The notes below the pieces were generated by a model. The model ran no database searches, was not told the DNA's origin, and was given only the letters and a program-made list of their open reading frames with translations. The position numbers were made by a program, and so were the translations under genes. 46,381 bases of DNA from Cyanobacteria bacterium GSL.Bin1. GTDB taxonomy: Bacteria; Cyanobacteriota; Cyanobacteriia; Cyanobacteriales; Rubidibacteraceae. The DNA lies in assembly GCA_009909085.1 (NCBI GenBank), contig JAAANX010000186.1:1-46381 (forward strand), read 5' to 3'. Below, piece after piece: positions 9,817 to 19,125 of this stretch; within the stretch, counting starts at the first letter, position 1, and each line of letters begins with the position of its first letter.

Positions 9817-12510
9817 CTATTGCCAATCTCCGACTAAAACGTAAGGTGCCCAGTAATAAGGATGAGGAGGAAGCGACTTCAGTTCCTCAAAAGGAGGATT
9901 AGCCTTAAAAGACTCGATCAACTCTAGTTGAGCGGTTCTGAAAGCATCTAATTTTGACTTTCCCTGTTTTAAATGTTGGTAAAATTGTCCCATGACCTGG
10001 GCAGCAGAATCATCTTCTACGGGCCAGAGAGTGGCCAATGTACTGCGAGCCCCAGAACGGACTGCCATTCCCGCTAGCCCCAAAACAGCTCTTTCATCAC
10101 CTGTAGCAGTTTCACAGGCACTCAAAACGAGCAAATCCAACTCGCTTGTTGCTCCTGCTTTGAGTAATTGGCTCAACTCCTCAAGCCCGATCTTGTTGCC
10201 ATCCCCAGTCAGGATAAAATTCTTTTCGGGATTGGAACTGAATAGACCATGAGTCGCTAGGTGAACCACAGGGAAATTGCCTTGCAGTTCAGTTTTAATT
10301 GTTGCTGGCGTAAACTCTTCATTGAGAAACTTTTCTGAGGCTGGGAACGCTTCCTGAATCTCTGCTAATTCTTGGGGAACATTTTCTAAAGCCGGAAAAA
10401 TTTTGTCATCCACCTGCAGTTCCTGGCTAACTCCAGCTGCAAGAACTTTAATCTGTTCCTGTTTTAATTGCTGAGGATCGATCAGTTGCAGGCTGGGAAC
10501 AAGACTAATCCCATATTCTTCGATCAGATATTTTTCGCCATCATAGAGTGCTGCCATAGGAATTCTCTGCAATTTGCCATTCAGCACAAAGACTAAGTGT
10601 TTAATTTCCTGGGCTTCTAGTTCTGCTTGGAAAGGTTGGATGAACCAACCATAAATTTTTGACAAGAGAGGGAGCGTCTTCTCCAAATTTTCTTTTAACT
10701 CTTGAGGATTCGGGTTAGAGGTAGAAAGAATATTACGAGCAGAGTTGTTAGCTGTGAGATTATCTAAAGCATCATAAAGCTGATCGAGCGTCTGGTTAAC
10801 TTCTGTTTCGCCGATGGGAATTGCTGCTTGGTGTAGGGGTTGTCCGGGCAGAGAAATGATTAGTTCCAAGCGATCCGATAAAACAAAAGGATAAATAACA
10901 GCAGATTGGGGGTCAATATCATCTACTTCTACTGCCACATCAGCTTCTTGAGAACAGGGATCTTGAAAGAAATTATCCAATTCTGCCAGCTGTAGAGATT
11001 CCATCACCCTTCTTGCCAAAGCTAAACGACTTTTAGGCATCTTTGTTGCAGATTTTTCAGTAGCAGTATTGGGATTGGACAAAACTAGAGCATTGAGTTC
11101 TTCCTCATTGATGTCTAACTTTAAAAGTAAATCTGCCAGTTCAAGGTAAACCGGTTTAACCTCCTGCAAAAAGTCAAATTGAACAACACTAGCATTCGCA
11201 TTTAAATCATTCCGGAGAGATTGGAGTGTATTGAAGGCAGCGGCATAAGCCGCGATCGCGGCTTTGGGATCTCCTTTTTGTTTGAGTAATTCACCCAACT
11301 GGGATTGCCAGAGATAAGTCATCTCTCGCGCATCGCCGTTAACGTTCTGTTCTTGAGCTAACATTAGCGCTTGCCGCGTCAAGTTAGTCGCCTGATTCAA
11401 TTGACCTTGCTTGTTATACAGCTGAGCGAGATAACCCAAAGCATAACTTTCCGATTGCTGATCTTTTAATGTTTTTGCTTGTTGTCGTGCCATTTTCAAC
11501 AAACGTTCAACTTTGTTGTCGGTTTTTTCAAGTTCCATAAGGCTATGGGCAAAGTTGATGCGGGCAAAGGTCGCCCCATGACTTGGGGGAAGGTTGGTCA
11601 AGTTAGACTCAATTTGAGCGGATAAAGCGGTTTGATCTTGACTGAGGTCCAACTCCAAAGCCGATAAAAACTCTTCTGCTCGCTTAATTAACTGAGCTTC
11701 CCCTTGTCGAGACCAAGAAGCAATGCGCTGATTGGTCTGAGTGATCCACCATTGTTCTACATCGAGCAATAACTGAAAATGATTCAGTTGAGCTTGCATG
11801 GGCGGTAGGGGAGGGGAAGACCCCAGGGTTGCCGCTTGCCGATAATTATCAAAAGCGGGCTGGTAAATTTCTAAAGCAGTGTCTAAAGATTTTTGATCGA
11901 TGATTGCTGTAATTTCTTCATAGTCCCAGCGATCGCGCATTCGGTTCCCTAAGTCTTGTTTCGTATTGCCCAAACTCAGCCAAGTGGCACTGGCTTCGGG
12001 GGAGCCTTCTGCCACAGCAAGACTCAACTCTAAAGCGGACTGAGATTGCTCTAAAAGTCCCTGTCGTCGGAGGACATCGCCTAGACTCCGTAAGCCAATG
12101 GCATGAAACGGAGCGAGAGCATCTTGTTGCGAGGACTGTGTTTCTATTAGTTGATTAATATTTTCTGGAGAGCAATCGGAATGATCAGCCCCTAACGCTT
12201 CCAGTAAAGTTTGACAGGCTTTCGGAACCAATCCTAAATCTTGCAGCGCTTGCGCTTTATTAATCAGGCTTTTTGTCCTCCCCTCCTTTTCACCCGCTTG
12301 CTCATAAGTATCAGCAGCTTGCTGCCAGCGCTCAGCCGCCTGGTCAAATTGTCCCGCTTGGTAGTAACGTTGACCTTCTTGTACCAGTTCCAGAGCAATC
12401 TCGGTTTGGGTTGCTTGTTGTGACCAGACAGGAAGACACCAACTAGACAATAATCCCAATCCGAATAAGAGGATAAAAGTGAATATACTTTGATATGTCC
12501 GATTCATCAT
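9817..12510 (-). CDS. Secreted CHAT-domain protease with TPR repeats
   Basis: CHAT is a caspase-like cysteine protease domain. The catalytic pair is visible as His about 754 in HLATHG and Cys about 799 in LSACETATGD, in a C-terminal domain (about 540-897) that ends PYYWAPYVLVGDW, typical of cyanobacterial CHAT proteins. The N-terminus has a signal peptide (FIFILLFG-like core, ending near WSQQ), and TPR-like repeats fill about 38-460. The open frame can start at TTG 12513, but ATG at 12510 with GGGAA upstream is better. It lies 33 bases downstream of tpsB on the same strand, so it is probably the third gene of the two-partner-secretion operon and acts in the periplasm or at the outer membrane. 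The substrate is unknown; TpsA is the obvious candidate. Confidence 0.88.
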   Translation of the reverse strand: MMNRTYQSIFTFILLFGLGLLSSWCLPVWSQQATQTEIALELVQEGQRYYQAGQFDQAAERWQQAADTYEQAGEKEGRTKSLINKAQALQDLGLVPKACQTLLEALGADHSDCSPENINQLIETQSSQQDALAPFHAIGLRSLGDVLRRQGLLEQSQSALELSLAVAEGSPEASATWLSLGNTKQDLGNRMRDRWDYEEITAIIDQKSLDTALEIYQPAFDNYRQAATLGSSPPLPPMQAQLNHFQLLLDVEQWWITQTNQRIASWSRQGEAQLIKRAEEFLSALELDLSQDQTALSAQIESNLTNLPPSHGATFARINFAHSLMELEKTDNKVERLLKMARQQAKTLKDQQSESYALGYLAQLYNKQGQLNQATNLTRQALMLAQEQNVNGDAREMTYLWQSQLGELLKQKGDPKAAIAAYAAAFNTLQSLRNDLNANASVVQFDFLQEVKPVYLELADLLLKLDINEEELNALVLSNPNTATEKSATKMPKSRLALARRVMESLQLAELDNFFQDPCSQEADVAVEVDDIDPQSAVIYPFVLSDRLELIISLPGQPLHQAAIPIGETEVNQTLDQLYDALDNLTANNSARNILSTSNPNPQELKENLEKTLPLLSKIYGWFIQPFQAELEAQEIKHLVFVLNGKLQRIPMAALYDGEKYLIEEYGISLVPSLQLIDPQQLKQEQIKVLAAGVSQELQVDDKIFPALENVPQELAEIQEAFPASEKFLNEEFTPATIKTELQGNFPVVHLATHGLFSSNPEKNFILTGDGNKIGLEELSQLLKAGATSELDLLVLSACETATGDERAVLGLAGMAVRSGARSTLATLWPVEDDSAAQVMGQFYQHLKQGKSKLDAFRTAQLELIESFKANPPFEELKSLPPHPYYWAPYVLVGDWQ

Positions 12511-12543
12511 CAATCATTCCCAATAAAAATCAGTAACAATAAT

Positions 12544-14262
12544 TTAGAAAGGCGTATATTCGATTTGGAAATATAAGCCATTTTGTTGTAGGGTATTGCT
12601 GTCAGAATTTGGGTCGTCCCCATCGAGCAGAGGAATCCCCCAGTCTAAACGAGCATTCAGTGTTTCTTGCATTTGCCACAGCAAACCCACTCCCACCCCA
12701 GCTAGGGTGCTCGGATCGAGTTGATCGCTATCAACATTCCAACCCGTGCCAAAGTCAATAAAGGGTGCGATTTGTAAGGTTCCTTGTACCTCTGGAACCC
12801 GCAGAATTGGCAGTCGCGCTTCTGCTGAGAGAAAAAAAGCATTATCGCTGAGAATCCGATCTTGACGGTAGCCTCTTACTGTTGGCGAACCGCCGAGACT
12901 AAACTGCTCAAGATTCAGCAAGGAAGCACTTGACAATTGCAATTCGGAACGAACTAATAAGGTTGGATTCACGACATCATTGTCGCTTCTTTCACTCAAA
13001 AGGCGTAAATAGAGGAGTTGTCCACGCCACAGAAAAAATTCGCCATCTGGCTCCTCGTTGTTAACCGTTGCATTAAAGGCATCGATCCCTAGCCCAAACT
13101 CGGAGCGAGCTCTAATCACCTGTTGAGGGCTGCGCTGAAGCCATTCTTGAGCAAAATTCAGCTTGGAAATACGAACTTCTCCTTGCTCATCGGCTCCTGG
13201 AGATAGCGGAAAATCTATCCCAAGCAGGGAACTATCGCTTTCCTTTCTCACGATTCCCAAGCTTAAAGCCAGTTCTTGACTATACTCTGGAGTTGCTCTT
13301 GCCAGAACGGGCTGGCGAAAGTTTAACTCGTACTGGCGATAATCGACTTCCAAATCTAAGTCGTCAAAAGGATCTTCAATAATCTGGTTATTTGAGACCT
13401 GATAGCCGAAGCGAAGACTTCCGTTACGAGGATTGACAGGTAAGGTGTAACTGCCTTCAAACTGATTGCTGCCATCAGTATTGGCATAGTTCAAATCCAG
13501 TTTATCTCCCAGTCCCAGCAAATTCGCATCTGAGAGCTTGATGCCACGTTCAAAGCTACCAATGCTTGAATTACGGTTATTATTAAGATCCAGACTGGCA
13601 CTGAATGTTTTCGCACCAACCACTTGCACTGACAAACTATTCGTACCCGGTTGTGTGCCAGCGCTCAGTTCTGCACTCAAGTTTTCGATTAGGGGGTTGA
13701 ATTGCAATAATTGCAATGCCTCTTGCAAACGATTGATGTTGAGCGGTTGAGAACTAGCAATCGCAATTCGATCGCGCACATAATCTGATTTAAGTTGCCC
13801 CTCGAGAATGGTCACATCAATCTCTTCTAAGCGTCCTTCAACCACCTGAATCGTAATTTCACCGGATTGAATCGCTTGACTCGGGATATAAGCACCGGAG
13901 GTGATGTATCCTTTTTCGAGATAAAGCTCGGTAACTTGATTCGCCGCTTGCAGGAGTTGAGAAAAGGTAATGGGCTTGCCCAAAAACTCAGCCGTTGCCT
14001 CGTTGAGCTCCTCCTCGCTAAACACAGTGCTCCCGACAAAATTGAACCGATCGACAACAATTTGTCCTGGAATATCGACTGATTCTTCTACAGTTGGCGG
14101 AGCACTTGGATCTAACTTAAAAGGGGCTTGCTCCGAGGGCAGAGGTTCAGGCTCTGGTTGTTGCGGTGAAGTCGATTGTGCTATTCCAGGCAAAGGAGTA
14201 ACCAAGATCAAGCAAAAAACGTGATAGAACAGGATGATTGTTGATTTTTGTCTAATTACCAT
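12544..14262 (-). CDS. TpsB outer-membrane transporter (ShlB/FhaC/HecB family)
   Basis: Outer-membrane beta-barrel protein that recognises and exports a TpsA partner. A signal peptide (about 1-29, ending PGIAQS) is followed by a proline-rich linker, POTRA modules (about 70-205, with FVGSTVFSEEELNEA and QVVEGRLEEIDV), and a 16-strand barrel to the C-terminus. The conserved VRGYRQD motif of loop L6 is present, and the last residue is Phe (IEYTPF), as expected for a BAM signal. At 572 aa the length is normal. Its ATG lies inside the last 11 bases of tpsA (stop TAG), so translation is probably coupled. Confidence 0.93.
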   Translation of the reverse strand: MVIRQKSTIILFYHVFCLILVTPLPGIAQSTSPQQPEPEPLPSEQAPFKLDPSAPPTVEESVDIPGQIVVDRFNFVGSTVFSEEELNEATAEFLGKPITFSQLLQAANQVTELYLEKGYITSGAYIPSQAIQSGEITIQVVEGRLEEIDVTILEGQLKSDYVRDRIAIASSQPLNINRLQEALQLLQFNPLIENLSAELSAGTQPGTNSLSVQVVGAKTFSASLDLNNNRNSSIGSFERGIKLSDANLLGLGDKLDLNYANTDGSNQFEGSYTLPVNPRNGSLRFGYQVSNNQIIEDPFDDLDLEVDYRQYELNFRQPVLARATPEYSQELALSLGIVRKESDSSLLGIDFPLSPGADEQGEVRISKLNFAQEWLQRSPQQVIRARSEFGLGIDAFNATVNNEEPDGEFFLWRGQLLYLRLLSERSDNDVVNPTLLVRSELQLSSASLLNLEQFSLGGSPTVRGYRQDRILSDNAFFLSAEARLPILRVPEVQGTLQIAPFIDFGTGWNVDSDQLDPSTLAGVGVGLLWQMQETLNARLDWGIPLLDGDDPNSDSNTLQQNGLYFQIEYTPF

Positions 14263-17200
14263 GACATTCAGGAGTCTTTAAGCCAGAACTGTAGGGAGCA
14301 GCGGAAGGAGCTTGAGCAGCCAGGATTAAGACCCCCTCTGAATCAACATACCAACCTTGTGCTGGAGTTGGTAACTGTGCAAAATTTTCTTCCTCTGCCG
14401 ATATCTCGGACACTGATAAACGGTCTGGGCTGGTAGAGGAAGCGTCAAAATCGACGAGATTTTCACTGCTGAGGGGGTCAGTGGGGCGGGGAGGCAATCC
14501 CCCGCGTCCCGTAATAATAAACTCGCTCTGTTCTTGTCCATCAGTGGTTGAACAAGCTAGAGCCACGACTTCTTCTGATTCAGCTACCTCTTCGGGCAGA
14601 TCAATGACGTCCAGCTCTGTATTCGGCTGTAGCCTATCTATCGTGACAAGACCCTCGACTCCCAGTTCTGAGCTAGCAGTAATCTCACAATTGGGACAAA
14701 CAAAAAGGGCTTGGGTTTCGATATTAATGTTCCCCCCCCTGCCCTGGAAGGCATTGGCAGAAATCGTGCTATTTTCAAGCAGGACAACAAAGTCAACTGG
14801 ACTGGTGCCAGCAAGCGTAATATTGCCTCCATTCCCGGTGCCCCCTGCGGTAGCAGAGATCTGGCTATTCTGGCGCATCAGCAAGGAATTCGTTTCAAGA
14901 TTAATATTGCCGCCTTCTCCTGAGGTACCGGCTGCGGAGATAGTTCCTTGGTTATCCAGGAAGATTGAATCAGCGATCACTTGCACATTGCCCGCCGTCC
15001 CAGAACCTAAACTTTGTACATCGATCCGTGCTCCATCGCGGACAATTAAATTTTGGGTCCTTACATTAATATCTCCCGCATTACCCGTTGCTTCTAATTC
15101 CCGTATATTTTCCCGTCCCGATGCCGCTAACAAACCTCCTAAGGTTAAATCTCCAATGGTCGTCCCAATCAGTTCAATGGATTCAGACGCATTAATCGTT
15201 AAAGTTCCGCCCTCTCCTGAACCTGACGCAGCCGTTGAGAGATCGGCTCCTTCCTTAACAACCAAGCGCTCAGTGTTGATCGTCAAGTCTCCTGAAGCAG
15301 ACTCGCTAAAACTGGTTGTCCCTAAACCGCTGGGAAATCTTGTATCAAAACCGCTGGGAAATCTGGGATCAGTTTGTACGCCTGCAATTTCTACAGACTC
15401 ACTGGCATTAACAATGATATTGCCCCCTGGACCTCCTGAAGGAATCACCCCTGTTGGCAAGGAAGCTCCCGTATTCGTTACAATAACTGCATCTCGTATA
15501 CTTAGCCGTCCTGTGTCAATCCTGACATTGCCTCCTTCTCCAGAACCCAGAGTTGTGTTCGCATAAATACCTGTGAGCAATAACTCTCCTGGGGGAGAAT
15601 TTTTTAATTCAACCGACTCCAACGCACTGACTTCCACATCCCCGCCGGGGCCATCCCCAAAGCTTGCATTAATAATTATTGCTCCATCTTGCACAACCAA
15701 CTGGCCCGTATCAACCTCGATTTTACCAGCTGGTCCCGTACTTGCGGGGGCTGTTCCTACTTGCACCGCAGAGCCACTGAGTTCCACTGATTCAGAAGCC
15801 TCGATGAGAATATTGCCCCCTTGCCCATCAGTAAAAGTTGGGCTAAAAATGGCTGCGCCATCATTCATCAGTAGGGAAGGGGTTTCAAGGCTGAGATGAC
15901 CTGAAGGACCGCTACGAGCAGTCCCCAGAAAAATGCCAGTCCCTCGCTGACTAGCCTCAAGGGTGCCGGATAGAACCCCGGCTTGAAACGTTTCTGTCAG
16001 CACCTCAAATCCTGTGCCAGTGATTTCTACCGCCTCCGTCGCCTGGATAACAACATCTGCACCTTGCCCTTCCCCAAAGGTCGTAGCCGAGATAAACGCA
16101 CCCTCATCAATCTGTAATTTACCCGTTTCAATCCGCAAGATTCCGCTGTCTCCGCCAGCAAAATTATCACTGGAGATCTGGCTAAAACCGCTCATTTCTA
16201 GGGAATCTTGAACTTGTAAATCAATGGTTCCCCCTTGGCCGCCGTTGGTGGCTGCACTGATTCCCCCTTGATTGTCTAAAGAAATAGAATTGGCATTGAC
16301 CTGAAGGATTCCCGCATCCCCTAAGCCATCATTTCTGACGGTCACTTGTGCTCCTTGATCGATTGTTAATTGGGGAGTATTAATCGTCACATTACCAGAA
16401 GTTCCACTAGGCAAGGCAGGTAATTGGAAAGCTTCTTGTAAGCTGGCATCCACTTGGTTGGCAGCTGAGGAAATTAAACTGGGATTAATCGATTCGGGAA
16501 CGGTCCCTTTCACTTCCACAAACTCAGAAGCGTTAATGGTCAGGCTACCACTCTCGCCAGTGGCGAGAGCAGAGGCATCGACTCGCCCGCCATCGAGAAT
16601 CGTGAGTTGTGACGTATCCACCGTTAAGTTGCCTGCTTGACCGCTACTAAAGCTAGTCACAGCCAAACCGCTAGGAATGAGCCGGTTGGGTTCCACGCCA
16701 ACGATATCAATGGATTCAGTAGCGGTGACATCCAGATTGCCGCCACTACCCGCGCCCAAACTGGAAGCGGCAATAATTCCGCCTCCCGTCGCTGTTAAAC
16801 GCTGGGTTGACACACTTGTATTGCCGGAATCTCCGGTGCCCAAAGTGGCTGAGGCAATGGAGCTCACTGCTCGTGGTGTGAGGGGACTCGCGCCTAGCAT
16901 TTGTATCGATTCCGACGCCGTGACATCAATATCACCTCCTGAGCCTAGACCAAAGGTGGTCGCGACAATGCTTGCTCCGCCATCCACAACTAACTGCCCG
17001 GTAATAATGTCAATATCTCCCCCTTGACCCGCACTCAGGGGATCAGTTTGATTATTCACGCTCGTGCGAAATGTCCCGTCCGCATTCGTCCCGCTCACGG
17101 TGATTGAGTCTGACGCATTTAAAGTAATGTTTCCGGCAGTGGTAAAGCCTTGATTTTGAATCAATACCAGTGACCCCTCTGCAATGGAGAGGTTTTTTCC

Positions 17201-18082
17201 CTGCAGCTGAATCGCTCCTGCTGTGGATCCAATACTAGCACTACTGGCATCGACTAAAGCGCGCGATCGCAGCTGTAGATTGCCAAAGGCAGAGACACTG
17301 TCATAATTAAATGACCACCCTTTTGGCAACGACTCAAGGTTAACCAACCCTTCGGCAACACTTCCCAGCTCAATCCTTCCGCCTTCTGCAGTGAACATTC
17401 CGCCCTCTGCAGTGAGCACTCCGCCTTCAAGGTTAATGCCATTACCCACTAGCGCTAAGGTATTGCCAGCATTCACAGACAGACCCCTGGGATTATTCTC
17501 TCTAATAATTGGGGCAAAGACCGGATCGGCTACTGTGAAATTATGCCCCTGCCCTTCCACGCGAATCGCCCCTCCATCTGGTCCCATTTGCAAGCCGACC
17601 GGGACGGCAATTGTTAGTAAAGGATTTTGCGGGTTGGTGGCACTAAATTCTGTGCCATCGCTAAATTTAACGCTATTTGCTGTACTGCCTAAAAAAGAAC
17701 CGCCAATATCGAGTTGAGCATTGGGACCAAAAGAAATCCCCTCGGGATTGATTAGAATTAAGTTTGCTCCACCGTTTGCTTGAATCAAACCATCAATACT
17801 GGAAATAGACCCCCCTGTTACTCGGCTGATGATGTTAGTAATGTTGCCTCCGTTTTTAAAGAAGGCTGTGTTGCCGGTCGGGAGAGAAAACTCTTGGAAA
17901 CTATGAAAAAGATTGCCCCCGGCTTGGCTTCCTTCTGTGATCTCAAAAACATTACCGGACTGGGTCACTTCAGTAGAAACAGTACCATCAGCTCTGATTT
18001 GCGCTTGGGCAGCGTTAATAGTAGCTAAGCTGCTCAGATAAACAACACCAGCGATTAAAACTGGGCGGGCAAACGGTTTCAT
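14252..18082 (-). CDS. TpsA: filamentous-haemagglutinin-like two-partner secretion exoprotein
   Basis: Large secreted beta-helix protein exported by the adjacent TpsB. A signal peptide (1-27, ending INAAQA) precedes the TPS domain (about 28-210) with GGNITNIISRVTGG, GLIQANGGANLILINPEGI and FGPNAQLDIGGSFL. The rest is a long run of degenerate repeats of the form (S)GSGGDI-V-A-ESI-I-G, consistent with a right-handed beta-helix. The C-terminal tail holds SEFIITGRGGLPPRP and QGWYVDSEGVLILAAQAP, which recur in cyanobacterial TpsA proteins, and ends with a Cys four residues from the end. First gene of a probable tpsA-tpsB-CHAT operon. Ligand (adhesion, matrix or other) is unknown. Confidence 0.93.
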   Translation of the reverse strand: MKPFARPVLIAGVVYLSSLATINAAQAQIRADGTVSTEVTQSGNVFEITEGSQAGGNLFHSFQEFSLPTGNTAFFKNGGNITNIISRVTGGSISSIDGLIQANGGANLILINPEGISFGPNAQLDIGGSFLGSTANSVKFSDGTEFSATNPQNPLLTIAVPVGLQMGPDGGAIRVEGQGHNFTVADPVFAPIIRENNPRGLSVNAGNTLALVGNGINLEGGVLTAEGGMFTAEGGRIELGSVAEGLVNLESLPKGWSFNYDSVSAFGNLQLRSRALVDASSASIGSTAGAIQLQGKNLSIAEGSLVLIQNQGFTTAGNITLNASDSITVSGTNADGTFRTSVNNQTDPLSAGQGGDIDIITGQLVVDGGASIVATTFGLGSGGDIDVTASESIQMLGASPLTPRAVSSIASATLGTGDSGNTSVSTQRLTATGGGIIAASSLGAGSGGNLDVTATESIDIVGVEPNRLIPSGLAVTSFSSGQAGNLTVDTSQLTILDGGRVDASALATGESGSLTINASEFVEVKGTVPESINPSLISSAANQVDASLQEAFQLPALPSGTSGNVTINTPQLTIDQGAQVTVRNDGLGDAGILQVNANSISLDNQGGISAATNGGQGGTIDLQVQDSLEMSGFSQISSDNFAGGDSGILRIETGKLQIDEGAFISATTFGEGQGADVVIQATEAVEITGTGFEVLTETFQAGVLSGTLEASQRGTGIFLGTARSGPSGHLSLETPSLLMNDGAAIFSPTFTDGQGGNILIEASESVELSGSAVQVGTAPASTGPAGKIEVDTGQLVVQDGAIIINASFGDGPGGDVEVSALESVELKNSPPGELLLTGIYANTTLGSGEGGNVRIDTGRLSIRDAVIVTNTGASLPTGVIPSGGPGGNIIVNASESVEIAGVQTDPRFPSGFDTRFPSGLGTTSFSESASGDLTINTERLVVKEGADLSTAASGSGEGGTLTINASESIELIGTTIGDLTLGGLLAASGRENIRELEATGNAGDINVRTQNLIVRDGARIDVQSLGSGTAGNVQVIADSIFLDNQGTISAAGTSGEGGNINLETNSLLMRQNSQISATAGGTGNGGNITLAGTSPVDFVVLLENSTISANAFQGRGGNINIETQALFVCPNCEITASSELGVEGLVTIDRLQPNTELDVIDLPEEVAESEEVVALACSTTDGQEQSEFIITGRGGLPPRPTDPLSSENLVDFDASSTSPDRLSVSEISAEEENFAQLPTPAQGWYVDSEGVLILAAQAPSAAPYSSGLKTPECHGN

Positions 18083-18342
18083 CTATAAATCTCCTCATGC
18101 AATCTGTCAATGAGCGACCCAAAACTCTAACTATTAAAGATTGACGACCGCCCCTTCCATAAAATATCAGAAATTTTGAAGCCAAAGATATATTAACTCT
18201 ATTTAAGTTTATACTTAGTTAACTATTTATGTGTTATCATAACTTTTGCTGCTGCTGACAGCCTGCTGGCAGTTCCTTCATCAAGATTCTTAACTCTGAT
18301 TGAGATGAAAGGAGAGATGAAATTAAAGAGAGGGGCAAACTT

Positions 18343-18876
18343 ATGAACACAAAGCAAGTCGGCAAAATTTTCTTGGGAGTGACGCCATTTTTGGCATTAG
18401 GAGCGCTAGGAATCTTGGCAAAACCGAGTACAGCGAATACCATCAATATCACCTGTGAGGTGAACGATAGCGTTCCAACTGTCATGGCTACTTTGCCAGA
18501 ACAAAATTCGTCAGAAAATATACCAGTCTTGAACTTTGTCCCTAAATATTTTTCCCCTTCAGAAGCGCTCAAGAACTGTCAGGAGACAGCAAGTCGCTTA
18601 CAGTCTCTGTATGAAGAAGGTAATGCCCATTACTTGACAGGCGATCAGTTTAATGGCCAACCGGCTGTATGCACCGTTGGACGGAGAGGAATTGGTTGCG
18701 ACCACTATAGTGCTCATGTCTTATTTCCCCTCAACAAGGGAGAGAGCTCTGGGCAAGCCTTATATGAAATGCTGGGTAGCGATTTTAAGCAATCTTCCCC
18801 TCTTGATTCAAGAACGCTCGGTCGAATTTATACTGATATTCAACCTTCTTCCTCTTGGTGGAATCAGTTATTCTAG
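18343..18876 (+). CDS. COP23-domain exported protein
   Basis: A 177-residue protein with a signal peptide (basic start, hydrophobic LGVTPFLALGALGIL, likely cleavage after STANT). The mature part has four Cys (in ITCEV, KNCQE, AVCTVG, IGCDH), a layout matching the cyanobacterial COP23 domain first described as a circadian-oscillating protein; its function is unknown. ATG at 18343 is preceded by GAGAGGGG. The gene is divergent from tpsA with a 260-base AT-rich shared upstream region. It is probably monocistronic. The COP23 assignment is by cysteine pattern and the C-terminal LG-IYTDIQPSSSWW block. Confidence 0.7.
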   Translation: MNTKQVGKIFLGVTPFLALGALGILAKPSTANTINITCEVNDSVPTVMATLPEQNSSENIPVLNFVPKYFSPSEALKNCQETASRLQSLYEEGNAHYLTGDQFNGQPAVCTVGRRGIGCDHYSAHVLFPLNKGESSGQALYEMLGSDFKQSSPLDSRTLGRIYTDIQPSSSWWNQLF

Positions 18877-19125
18877 TAAACTCACGATAATTCCTTCATT
18901 GAATTGATCGCTGTGGTGTAATCTGAGATAGTTGTTGTTCAAGTTAAGTCATCAACGATCTTTGCCATCTTGTCTGAATTAATTTCACAGTCATGTTTCA
19001 GGGAACGGTGGTTCAGTAAAGGTTTCCGTTTACACTGATAATAGAGCTTTAATTGAGCTAGAGCATGGGGTCTTAACCAAAAGAGAATCCCTACTGAACT
19101 CAGTGCTTTGCTTTGAACGACAACC

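Noticed and set aside
14481-15899. Long open frames on the + strand opposite tpsA
   Set aside because: They are shadows of the repetitive tpsA coding frame; their products are Pro/Ser-rich with no domain and no ribosome site.
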